A DNA stretch of 64,000 nucleotides from JADGNZ01 sp963715895 (GTDB lineage Bacteria; Acidobacteriota; Thermoanaerobaculia; Gp7-AA8), in contig OY970284.1 in assembly GCA_963715895.1 (NCBI GenBank), positions 4,960,001 to 5,024,000 on the forward strand, given 5' to 3'. Positions 1 through 7,385 of the stretch are shown piece after piece. Both the position numbers and the translations under genes were made by a program. Numbering within the stretch: position 1 is the first letter of the stretch; each line of letters opens with the position of its first letter. The notes beneath the pieces were generated by a model that saw only the letters and a program-made list of their open reading frames with translations, was not told the origin of the DNA and searched no databases.

Positions 1-1
1 C

Positions 2-403
2 CTCGCCCGAACGCTCCTCCGACTCCACGCCGACCGCGGCCTGACCATCGACGTCCGCGTCGATCCCGACCACACCGTCCAGGTCCAACGCGAAGACCTC
101 GACGAGATGCTCGGCAACCTCCTCGACAACGCCTGCAAATTCGCCCGCTCCCGCGTGGTGATCACGTCGTCGGTCAACGGATCCTCCGTCCTCATCACCG
201 TCGACGACGACGGCCCCGGCCTCGAACCCACGTTACGCGCCGCCGTCCTCCAGCGCGGCGTCCGAGCCGACGAAGCCGCGCCCGGGTCGGGATTCGGACT
301 GGCCATCGTGCGGGATCTGGCGGAGCTGTATGGCGGGTCGATCGCGCTGGAACGTTCGCCGCAGGGTGGGGTGCGGGCGGGGTTGGGGTTGGGGGGATCT
401 TGA
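2..403 (+). CDS. Sensor histidine kinase, C-terminal ATPase part (5' truncated by window)
   Basis: The frame is open from the window edge, so the sensor, HAMP and phospho-acceptor parts lie to the left. What remains is a GHKL ATPase domain. The N box reads MLGNLLDNACKFA, the G1 box is DDDGPGLEP, and the G2 box is GSGFGLAIV, followed by a typical LAELYGGSI strand. In known kinases of this class the domain binds ATP and phosphorylates a His in the dimerisation domain, which then feeds a response regulator. The LDNACKFA N box and compact ending resemble PhoQ-type kinases. The usual partner regulator is not visible because the gene start is outside. The stop is 14 bases from the convergent NACHT gene, with no obvious terminator between them. 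The domain call is firm; the signal sensed is unknown. Confidence 0.88.
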   Translation, partial: LARTLLRLHADRGLTIDVRVDPDHTVQVQREDLDEMLGNLLDNACKFARSRVVITSSVNGSSVLITVDDDGPGLEPTLRAAVLQRGVRADEAAPGSGFGLAIVRDLAELYGGSIALERSPQGGVRAGLGLGGS

Positions 404-419
404 TCAGACGGACCAAGAC

Positions 420-3212
420 TCAGGGCTCCCGAGATTTCATGATTCTGATGCCTTCGAAAGCGGGCAGGTGACCATCGACACGCAGTTGAAGGATTGCCAG
501 TGGCTGGTGGATAAGGTTGATGACCAGATCTGCAAAGGTGGACGCCCGTGGAATCCGGCCCTTGGATTGTTGCAACTCCACATTCGGAATCTCCCGGAGG
601 ATGGCTAAGGCTAGAGCGCGGCGTGCTGATTGTTGCAACTCCACACACGGATGCTTCCCGAAATGGTTGGCTAAGACTAGAGCGAGAATGCTCGCCCTGC
701 TGCGAGCCTTTTCGAGGGGAACGGCAAGGTCCCGCTCATGGACGCATTTGAGTGCGCGAATTAACAAGATACTGAATTCAGAAGGGATTCGATTGCCTTC
801 GCATACAGTGTTATACGCGTCAATGATAGTTGTCAAAACGGACGCGCGATGGCCTAGATTGAAGGCGTGGTCGCGGGGCATACGACTGCGAGCGAGATCG
901 AGGCTCATGTCGAGGACGTAGCCGAGCGCGGAGATGCTGCTGTCAAGGTCGACGTGGGATTGGTCGCGGTCAAAATCTAGGGCTCTAGAGCGATCCAGTT
1001 CGACGACATCATACAATGCAATATTAAGAGCGCCATCCGGGCCAAAGAGGTCGCCGAATTCTTCGAAATACAGATACTGATCATTGGCTTGCTGAGGCTC
1101 AGCACTTTTTGCTGCGTTCACACAGTTTGGGCCGGCCTGTGATCGCGCCCAGAAGGTTATCGACAATTCTCGGTCATGTTCTAGTTCCTCGACTAGCGGC
1201 AACCGGTAGCTCCAAACACCGCCCTCCCGTGCTGTTAGCCAGTCGCAAAACTCTTCCGCGTCCGACGGTCTCATACCTACGACTGGCTTTCTACCTGAGT
1301 CTGAAGGATACGTGTACGTGCTCCAGTGGTCCGGCTGACGGAACTTACCGCGAGCACGCAACTCGTCGAGAAATAGCTGGTACTCAGCGTGGGTGATCAG
1401 TGTGTCGTCGATGTAGCGGTGCTCATCCAGTCGAACAAGACTGCGCAACCGTCGATTGAGAAGAGCTTCGGCGACAATTCGACGCCGCTCCGAGTCAGGG
1501 GATTCGATCTCGTGAGAGAGCACTCTATCAATACGTGCCCTTACATCGGGCTTCAGTTCGCGTGCTTCTTCTCCACATTCGAGTGCCAAAGCGAGAGCTC
1601 CGGCCGAACTTGTATTATCCAGACATGCGGCCACGATGTTGGTAGCGTCACTCTGAGCCGAAAAAAGACGCAGAGCCTCATGCCACCATGTGTCTCCTGT
1701 ATGCGCGGCAAGTTCGTCTTGCAAGCCGCGCTCTCTGGCGTGCGAAGCTGCCAAGTATTCCTGAAAAGTCAGGTGAGCAAAGACGTAGACACCGTTCTCA
1801 CGTTCGAGGAGCAGCCCGCTCGAGTCTTCCACATTACGAAGGAAATCGTCGGGTGACAGCGAAGAGGTAACGCGAGAGAGCGCCTGGGCGATCGCCGAGG
1901 CGGCGTCCTGTCGCACGATCTCACGCTTGTTGCCGGTCATCATGGCCCATGCCAGCGGCTCCAGAACTCGCTTCTTCTGTTCCGGCGTGAAATCGAGGGA
2001 GATGCCACGAGCCTGCTGGCGCTTGCCGAGAAAGACTTCGCAGATGTCGTGGTAAAGCTCGACACGGCGCCCCGGTAATGTGCTTTGGTAGCGGTGAACC
2101 GTAGCGATCATGGTGAGAAGCAGAGGATTCACGGCCAGATCGGAGAGTGCAGAATTGCCACGCAACCGGCGCATGAGATCCGATGCGCCATCGCGCGCCG
2201 CCATGTCGACGCCGGGATCTTTCTTCCCTGTGGCGACTGTCTCGGTAGCCAGATACCAGTTGCTCACAAATCGTTCCACCTGCGGCCAGGTGAACGTGAG
2301 CACCTGCAGCACGGTGACGCCTTCAAGCGGATTGCTGCGGTAGCCAAAGGGTCGAGAGGTGACGATGAATCGATCGTTGCCGTGGCGAGTCATCTGCCGC
2401 TCAACCCATTCGACGACCAGACGCCGGAGATCGGGGTCGGCAACTTCATCCAGACCGTCAAGGAGAATGAGCCCGCGACCTCTGTCCAATTCGTTCTCGA
2501 GCCATCCCTCCGGAGGCTTGAGATCGGCGGCGGTGAGAGCAATGGCAATCACCGCGGTGAGCGTCAATTGCGCATCTTCCTGGATCGCTTTGGCATGGTC
2601 GCGCAGGAAGAGGAGAAACGGGGTGAAGGCGCGGAATCTCCTGTCGCGTCTCGCGGAAAGCATCAGCGCAAGGTGTTTGAGCAGCGTCGTCTTCCCGCAG
2701 CCAGGCGCTCCGATGACCGCGAGGTTGGCTCCTTCGGTGTGGCTGAGCTCCAGATAATCCCAGATCGTGTGCCGCTCTCCTGCCGAGGAGGTGATGGGAT
2801 CGGGCTTGATGCTCGTGGGTGAGCGCGGATCAACACTGAGCTCCACGAAGACTTGCTCGATTTCGATGGAGTGTGCCCCCTGCGTGCTGAGGCCTTTGAC
2901 GTCGAAGGATCGATGCTTGTAGCCGAGGTACGTGAGATAGCGCTTGCGGTACGAAGAGAAGAAAAGCCGAGTCTTGCGGTCGACCCAGTTTGCACAGGCA
3001 TCGACCCATCGACTGTTGAGCTTTTCCCAGACCTTGGCGACGAAGCCTGCAACGAGCACGACGAGAGCGGATGCCGCGGCAAGAGCAAGGCGAAGCCAGT
3101 GATCACCCGTGAATTGCGCTGAGGCAGTCCAGACCACTGGCGGAGCGGCCAGCCCAAGAATCGCCAGAATCAACGGCTGCCATCGGCTCGTCGATGCGGG
3201 AGTCGCAGTCAT
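420..3212 (-). CDS. NACHT/STAND NTPase with SUMF1-like segment; putative antiphage defence protein
   Basis: This is a 930-residue protein. Two hydrophobic segments (about residues 12-32 and 40-58) anchor the N terminus. A NACHT P-loop NTPase follows, with Walker A GAPGCGKTT (about 168-176), Walker B LILLDGLDEVAD (about 248-259) and the sensor-like stretch VTSRPFGY. The winged-helix part ends near FAHLTFQEYLAA (about 478-489), a typical STAND signature. Residues about 597-690 resemble the formylglycine-generating-enzyme/SUMF1 fold (THAEYQLFLDE, PVVGMRPSDAEEFCDWL, YRLPLVEELE). The last 240 residues match nothing I recognise. Bacterial NACHT proteins are known antiphage sensors, and SUMF1-like domains occur as C-terminal modules in such proteins. 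The gene stands alone and looks less GC-rich than its neighbours in its 3' half, suggesting transfer. The ATPase call is firm; the defence role is inferred. Confidence 0.85.
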   Translation of the reverse strand: MTATPASTSRWQPLILAILGLAAPPVVWTASAQFTGDHWLRLALAAASALVVLVAGFVAKVWEKLNSRWVDACANWVDRKTRLFFSSYRKRYLTYLGYKHRSFDVKGLSTQGAHSIEIEQVFVELSVDPRSPTSIKPDPITSSAGERHTIWDYLELSHTEGANLAVIGAPGCGKTTLLKHLALMLSARRDRRFRAFTPFLLFLRDHAKAIQEDAQLTLTAVIAIALTAADLKPPEGWLENELDRGRGLILLDGLDEVADPDLRRLVVEWVERQMTRHGNDRFIVTSRPFGYRSNPLEGVTVLQVLTFTWPQVERFVSNWYLATETVATGKKDPGVDMAARDGASDLMRRLRGNSALSDLAVNPLLLTMIATVHRYQSTLPGRRVELYHDICEVFLGKRQQARGISLDFTPEQKKRVLEPLAWAMMTGNKREIVRQDAASAIAQALSRVTSSLSPDDFLRNVEDSSGLLLERENGVYVFAHLTFQEYLAASHARERGLQDELAAHTGDTWWHEALRLFSAQSDATNIVAACLDNTSSAGALALALECGEEARELKPDVRARIDRVLSHEIESPDSERRRIVAEALLNRRLRSLVRLDEHRYIDDTLITHAEYQLFLDELRARGKFRQPDHWSTYTYPSDSGRKPVVGMRPSDAEEFCDWLTAREGGVWSYRLPLVEELEHDRELSITFWARSQAGPNCVNAAKSAEPQQANDQYLYFEEFGDLFGPDGALNIALYDVVELDRSRALDFDRDQSHVDLDSSISALGYVLDMSLDLARSRMPRDHAFNLGHRASVLTTIIDAYNTVCEGNRIPSEFSILLIRALKCVHERDLAVPLEKARSRASILALVLANHFGKHPCVELQQSARRALALAILREIPNVELQQSKGRIPRASTFADLVINLIHQPLAILQLRVDGHLPAFEGIRIMKSREP

Positions 3213-3377
3213 GATGCTACCGGCACCTTCCTCGCGGAGACTTTCTCAATATGGGAGTGATGTGCGGATGACTTTACTCCTTCTGAAAACCGATTTCCGT
3301 CCAGGGCGATCCATTTCATCCGCAGAGCGAACTACGAGAGGGGTGCGGGGCGGGGTTGGGGTTGGGTGGGGGAGGTG

Positions 3378-3447
3378 ATCCGCAGATGTCGCAGATGAAC
3401 GCAGATTGAAGCGGTTTTATCTGCGTACATCTGCGTCATCTGCGGAT
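3378..3447. repeat. Inverted repeat of the CAGATG/CATCTG type
   Basis: The left arm runs from ATCCGCAGATGTCGCAGATG through AACGCAGAT. The right arm begins ATCTGCGTACATCTGCGTC and ends ATCTGCGGAT. They enclose a short AT-rich loop near TGAAGCGGTTTT. The arms themselves are built from a repeated GCAGATG word. The element lies in the roughly 410-base gap between the NACHT gene and the DUF481 gene. No reading frame is supported in this gap. Confidence 0.75.
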
Positions 3448-3487
3448 AAAGGCTTTGACTCTCGGCCAGACTCCGGACATTCTCGTA

Positions 3488-3540
3488 GACGCGGAGGCGA
3501 GACGCCTCCGGGCCAGCCGGCGAGACGCCAGCGCTCCGTT
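3488..3540. repeat. GC-rich repeat (CCAGCCGGCGAGACGCCAGC word)
   Basis: A short hairpin (GGAGGCGAGACGCCTCC) is followed by a 26-base word ending GCCAGCGCTCC. The same word recurs at 23791-23819, so it is a dispersed intergenic repeat. Nothing in it looks coding. Confidence 0.6.
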
Positions 3541-3626
3541 TCGCCGCTTTCGCGGCGGCTGACTACGCGCTCGGGCTCGAACTTTGCTTTTCGTCGCGAA
3601 ACGCTTGCGACGTAGGAGAGAGAGCT

Positions 3627-4358
3627 ATGCATCGAATCATCATCGTGACGATCCTGTCGGCACTGGCCACCACCGCTTTCGCGGCCGATCCTCCACCCGC
3701 GAAACCATGGAGCTCCAGCCTCGGCGCGGGGCTGGCCATCACCAGCGGGAACACCGACACGAAGAATTACAACCTGGCCTTCGCCACGAAGTACGACCCG
3801 AAGACGAGGTTCGTGTTCAAGGCGGATGCGCTCTACTTGCGCGGCGACTCGGGCGGGGTGACCCAGGTGGACAAGATGTCGGCGGACGCGCGCGGAGAGT
3901 ATTCGCTCTCGGACAGGACGTTTGCCTTCACCGAGGTGTCGTACCTCCGCGATCCGTTCAAGGATCTCAACTACCTCGTCGCACCGCTGGCCGGAGCCGG
4001 CTACCGGATCATCAAGAGCGATGCGGGGAACCTGACCGTCGACGGGGCGGTCGGAGCGCAGTTTGAGAGCGATAGCGGCGGCGCCGGTCGATCGAGCGGC
4101 GGAGCGGTGAAAGCCGGCGAGAACTTCGATCAGGCGCTGTCGCCGACCAGCAAGGTGACGGAGAAGCTGACCGCGCTCTGGAAGACGAACGACTTCGGCG
4201 ACGCCCTCTACCACTTCGACGCCGGCCTGACCACGACCGTGGCCACGCGCCTCGAGCTCAAGCTGGCCTACGTCTATGACTACAAGACCAAGCCGCCCGT
4301 GGCAGGTATCAAGAAAGGCGACAGCGCGATCTTTGCCGCTTTGCTCGTCAAGTTCTAA
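3627..4358 (+). CDS. DUF481 family outer-membrane beta-barrel protein
   Basis: The 243-residue protein begins with a clear Sec signal peptide (MHRIIIVTILSALATTAFA, cleavage after AFA). The rest is alternating amphipathic strands with aromatic girdles, typical of a small barrel. The N-terminal strand carries the SSLGAGLAITSGNTDTKN pattern characteristic of DUF481 proteins (YdiY-like), followed by repeated Y-x-L-S and D-A-L-Y-L-R strands. It ends in LLVKF, with the terminal Phe expected of outer-membrane proteins handled by the BAM complex. Family function is poorly known; proposed roles are salt-stress response or a small pore. The start follows a GGAGAGAG ribosome site. It stands alone between repeat-rich gaps. 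Confidence 0.85.
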   Translation: MHRIIIVTILSALATTAFAADPPPAKPWSSSLGAGLAITSGNTDTKNYNLAFATKYDPKTRFVFKADALYLRGDSGGVTQVDKMSADARGEYSLSDRTFAFTEVSYLRDPFKDLNYLVAPLAGAGYRIIKSDAGNLTVDGAVGAQFESDSGGAGRSSGGAVKAGENFDQALSPTSKVTEKLTALWKTNDFGDALYHFDAGLTTTVATRLELKLAYVYDYKTKPPVAGIKKGDSAIFAALLVKF

Positions 4359-4494
4359 CCGCGGGGAGTCACCCGGATCACGCGGTGGAGCCGTCCGGCG
4401 TGCACGCTGAATCGACACGATCGCAGGCGCGAGTGACGCATTTCAGTTCCAACGCCGGCCATGGAAGGCCATGAACGGCCTAAACTGGCAAGCT

Positions 4495-5055
4495 GGCGGA
4501 CTCTGGGAGTTCGTTAGTGGTCTCCACGAGCTCACTAGTGGACTCGACGAGGCCACCTAGTGGTCTCCAGAGGTCACCAGGTGACCTCCAAGAGGTCACT
4601 AAGTGGACTCCAGAGGTCACTAGGTGGCCTCCAGAGATCACTTAGTGGCCTCCAAGAGGTCACTAAGTGGACTCCACGAGGTCACTAAGTGGACTCCAGA
4701 GGTCACTATGTGGACTCCAGAGGTCTCTTAGTGGACTCCAGAGGTCACTAAGTGGACTCCAGAGGTCAGTAGGTGGCCTCCAAGAGGTCACTAAGTGGGC
4801 TCCACGAGGCCATGAATGGACTCCGCGAGGACATGAATGGGCTCCGCGAGGCCATGAATGGACTCCGCGAGGCCATGAATGGGCTTCGCGAGACCGTGAA
4901 TGGGCTCCGCGAGGACATGAATGGGCTCCGCGAGGCCATGAATGGGCTTCGCGAGACCGTGAATGGGCTCCGCGAGGACATGAATGGGCTTCGCGAGGCC
5001 ATGAATGGACTTCGCGAGGCCATTTGTGGACTCCACGAGGCAAGTAGTGGACTCG
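4495..5055. repeat. Tandem 21-22 bp repeat array in two sub-families
   Basis: More than 25 units of 21-22 bases run head to tail. The left two-thirds uses units like AGTGGACTCCAGAGGTCACT. The right third uses units like ATGAATGGGCTCCGCGAGG. Both share a GTGG/ATGG-(G/A)-CTCC core, so they are variants of one ancestral unit. Because the period is a multiple of three over long stretches, several frames stay open on both strands. One plus-strand frame (4773-5048) reads as heptads of the type MNGLREA. A diverged array of the same period lies at 19672-19880. I treat this as a minisatellite, not a gene, while noting the heptad frame. Confidence 0.85.
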
Positions 5056-5088
5056 GGGCGGTGCGCCGCATCTGCCCGGAATTGGTGG

Positions 5089-5376
5089 TCAGCTCTTCTT
5101 CCCGACGCGCTCCAGCACTTCGGCGAGCGGCTGATCTTCGAGCACCGGGAAGATCCGCAGATCCATCAGGTCGCTCCACATCAGGGCGAACTCGGCCAGC
5201 GCCTGGGCGTCGTCGCTCTCGAGAAGATCGAAGCCTCCGCTGAAATCGGCACGCGTCCAGCGGCCCAGCAACGTCGCTCCTTTCGGCGGCAGCCCTCCGG
5301 TTGCCCTGAATCGTTCGATCCCTTCCCTACGCGTTTTGGTGTCCGGTTTCCACGTAAACGTGAGCATGAATTGCAT
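5089..5376 (-). CDS. Small DUF3303-like protein
   Basis: This is a 95-residue cytosolic protein beginning MQFMLTFTWKPD. The pattern of an N-terminal LTFTW strand, a G-A-T-L-LG-R-W central strand and the late W-S-D-L-MDLRIFPVLED segment fits the DUF3303/dimeric alpha-beta barrel type. Function is unknown. The start at 5376 is preceded by GAGGGGGA about five bases upstream, so this ATG is preferred to longer in-frame extensions that would run into the promoter region of the divergent TPR gene. Identification rests on pattern memory and is moderate. Confidence 0.7.
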   Translation of the reverse strand: MQFMLTFTWKPDTKTRREGIERFRATGGLPPKGATLLGRWTRADFSGGFDLLESDDAQALAEFALMWSDLMDLRIFPVLEDQPLAEVLERVGKKS

Positions 5377-5509
5377 GGCATCCCCCTCTCGGCTGCTTCC
5401 CCAACTACGCTCGGAATCTGCGCACGGATTGAAACCTGACAGATTCCTGACTTCACCAAACTTGCGGTTGTACAACACCGGTTCATAATCTCCCCAACAG
5501 GAGGAGTCC

Positions 5510-6199
5510 ATGAAACGAGCAGTTACCGCGATCGCTTTGATTTCCTTACTCGCCGTGCCCGCCCTCATCGCGTCCAGCGGCGGCGGGATGGGATCGGCGC
5601 CGATGCCGAGCATGCAGCAGAAGTCGCCGCACGATCAGGCGGTCGACTACTACAACAACGCCGAGCGTCGCATCGACGGTCTGACCAAGACGCACGATGA
5701 GATGAAGGCTGCCGCGGCTACCGATCCGCAGAAAGCCGCCAAGCTGCAGGCGCGTCTGGCCAAGGGGCTCGAGAATGCCGCGGCCGATCTCGAGCGCGCG
5801 GTGAAGAACGATCCGGGGCTCTTCCAGGCCTGGAGCGAGCTCGGATTCACCTATCGCAAGATGGGCAAGTTCAAAGAGTCGCTGGAGGCGTACGACAAGG
5901 CCCTTCAGATCTCGCCCGACTACACCCCCGCGCTCGAATACCGCGCTGAGGCGTATCTGGGGCTGAACCGGCTCGACGAGGCGAAGAAGACGTATACCGA
6001 CCTCTTCTCCGTCGACCGTCCGAAGGCGGACGCGCTGCTGCTCTCGATGAAGAGCTACGTCGCGGCACGCCGCGCCGATGCGGCCGGACTCGATGCCGCG
6101 CAGCTCGACGCCTTCGGCAAATGGGTCGAGCAGCGCGAGATCATCCACAACCAGACCATCGCCCTGACCGCGCAGACCTCCACGTTCCGCTCGTGGTAA
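5510..6199 (+). CDS. Secreted tetratricopeptide repeat protein
   Basis: The 229-residue protein has a signal peptide (MKRAVTAIALISLLAVPALIA) and then a low-complexity Ser/Gly/Met linker. Residues about 40-95 form a charged helical region. TPR units follow at about 98-165: the A-W-S-E-L-G-F-TYRKMGKF and A-L-E-YRAEAYLGLNR blocks, each with the W/L-G-Y-A-P spacing of TPRs. The C-terminal third is helical and ends TSTFRSW. TPR proteins scaffold protein contacts; here the site would be the periplasm. The start follows a strong AGGAGGAG site. The stop overlaps the start proposed for the di-heme peroxidase, so the two are probably co-translated. Confidence 0.88.
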   Translation: MKRAVTAIALISLLAVPALIASSGGGMGSAPMPSMQQKSPHDQAVDYYNNAERRIDGLTKTHDEMKAAAATDPQKAAKLQARLAKGLENAAADLERAVKNDPGLFQAWSELGFTYRKMGKFKESLEAYDKALQISPDYTPALEYRAEAYLGLNRLDEAKKTYTDLFSVDRPKADALLLSMKSYVAARRADAAGLDAAQLDAFGKWVEQREIIHNQTIALTAQTSTFRSW

Positions 6200-7227
6200 C
6201 TCGTGGTCTCGCGGTCTCGCGGTTGCGGGGTCTCGCGGCCTGCGTTCCTGTGGCCGCGGCGATGGTCATCGTCGCCGCGGCTTGCAGCGGTGGCGGCGGT
6301 TCGCCGGCGGTGGCCCCTTCCGAGTCGCGTTTCGACTGGCGGCTGCCGGCCGGCTTTCCCCTGCCGCTGACGGAGCCGGACAACCTGCAGACGCCGGCGA
6401 AGTTCGCGCTGGGACGGCGGCTCTTTTACGATCGCCGCCTCTCCGCGAACGGCACGCAGGCCTGCGCCGATTGTCATCAGCAGAGCCGCGCCTTCAGCGA
6501 CGGCCGTCCGACGGCGATCGGATCGACGGGACAGCACCACACCCGCAACGCCATGACCCTCACCAACGCCGGCTACAACGCCAGCTACACGTGGGACAGC
6601 ACCGGCGTCCGCTCGCTCGAAGCGCAGGCCATCGTACCGATGTTCAACACGCATCCGATCGAGCTGGGAGTCAATGGTCACGAGCAGGAGATCGTGGTGC
6701 GCTTCCGCGGCGAGGAGGCGATGTTTCGCGAAGCCTTTCCCGGCGAGCGGCAGCCGGTCTCGATCCGCAACATCGCCAAGGCGCTGGCCGCATTCGAGCG
6801 GGCGCTGATCTCGGGACACTCCCCCTACGACCGGCTGGTCTACGGCGGCGAGGAGAACGCGCTCTCCCCCTCCGCCTGGCGCGGCATGCGGCTGTTTTTC
6901 ACGAAACGCGCCGGCTGTTCGGAATGTCATCAGGGCTTCAACTTCTCCGGCGAGTCGCGCTACGCCGGCCATTCGAAGACGACCCCGGTGCTGGTCCGCA
7001 ACGGCGTCACCGAGGGCGCCTTCCGAGTCCCGACGCTGCGCAACATCGAGCTGACCGCTCCCTACATGCACGACGGCAGCATCGCCACGCTCGATGAGGT
7101 GATCGAACGGTACGCCGTCGCGCGCAAGCTGACGCTCGATTCCGGTGAGCGCGCCGATCTGGTCGCCTTTCTGCGGTCGTTGACGGATAAGGAGTTCGTG
7201 AGTGATGTCAGGTTTGCGGCACCGTAA
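6193..7227 (+). CDS. Di-heme cytochrome c peroxidase / MauG family lipoprotein
   Basis: Two CxxCH heme-c sites are present, CADCH in the N-terminal half and CSECH in the C-terminal half. They carry the family surroundings: F-ALGRRLFYD before the first heme, and PTLRNIELTAPYMHDG with a distal Met/His region near the end. These enzymes reduce hydrogen peroxide or oxidise substrates in the periplasm using two hemes. I chose the GTG at 6193, which gives a lipoprotein signal ending in the lipobox AAAC followed by a Ser/Gly linker. It overlaps the upstream TPR stop by seven bases, implying coupling. Upstream in-frame ATGs would overlap the TPR gene by more than 70 bases. The family call is firm; peroxidase versus MauG-like oxidase is open. 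Confidence 0.9.
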   Translation: MVTRGLAVSRLRGLAACVPVAAAMVIVAAACSGGGGSPAVAPSESRFDWRLPAGFPLPLTEPDNLQTPAKFALGRRLFYDRRLSANGTQACADCHQQSRAFSDGRPTAIGSTGQHHTRNAMTLTNAGYNASYTWDSTGVRSLEAQAIVPMFNTHPIELGVNGHEQEIVVRFRGEEAMFREAFPGERQPVSIRNIAKALAAFERALISGHSPYDRLVYGGEENALSPSAWRGMRLFFTKRAGCSECHQGFNFSGESRYAGHSKTTPVLVRNGVTEGAFRVPTLRNIELTAPYMHDGSIATLDEVIERYAVARKLTLDSGERADLVAFLRSLTDKEFVSDVRFAAP

Positions 7228-7229
7228 GA

Positions 7230-7363
7230 CTGCGGCTTCGCCGCGTTGTCGGTTGTCGGTTATCAGGTTGTCGGTTGTCTGTTTGCCGACGGCACCCGCG
7301 CCGCCCCTGCAACCGCGCGGACAACCGATAACCGACAACCGACAACGCGCCAAAGGCGCCGCA
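7230..7363. repeat. Family A inverted repeat (GTTGTCGGTTATC type)
   Basis: The left arm GTTGTCGGTTGTCGGTTATC pairs with the right arm ending AACCGACAACGCGCC. The arms consist of a repeated GGTTGTC/GGTTATC seven-mer. The outside is closed by small palindromes (GCGGCTTCGCCGC; GGCGCCAAAGGCGCC). Copies of the same family occur at 20356, 24491, 25036 and 29577, always between genes. It could form a long hairpin at the end of the peroxidase transcript. Confidence 0.8.
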
Positions 7364-7372
7364 TCCCTCTCG

Positions 7373-7378
7373 TATACT
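7373..7378 (+). promoter_or_regulatory. Putative -10 box TATACT, leaderless start of M13 peptidase
   Basis: TATACT lies seven bases before the ATG at 7386, and no Shine-Dalgarno sequence is visible. That spacing would start transcription at or next to the start codon. The same arrangement recurs at six other genes in the window. Confidence 0.5.
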
Positions 7379-7385
7379 CCCCGCC

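Noticed and set aside
4663..5243. Overlapping long frames on both strands through the 21-bp array
   Set aside because: All arise because the period is a multiple of three, so no stops accumulate. None has a ribosome site or a plausible non-repeat part. I kept only the heptad frame as a weak observation.
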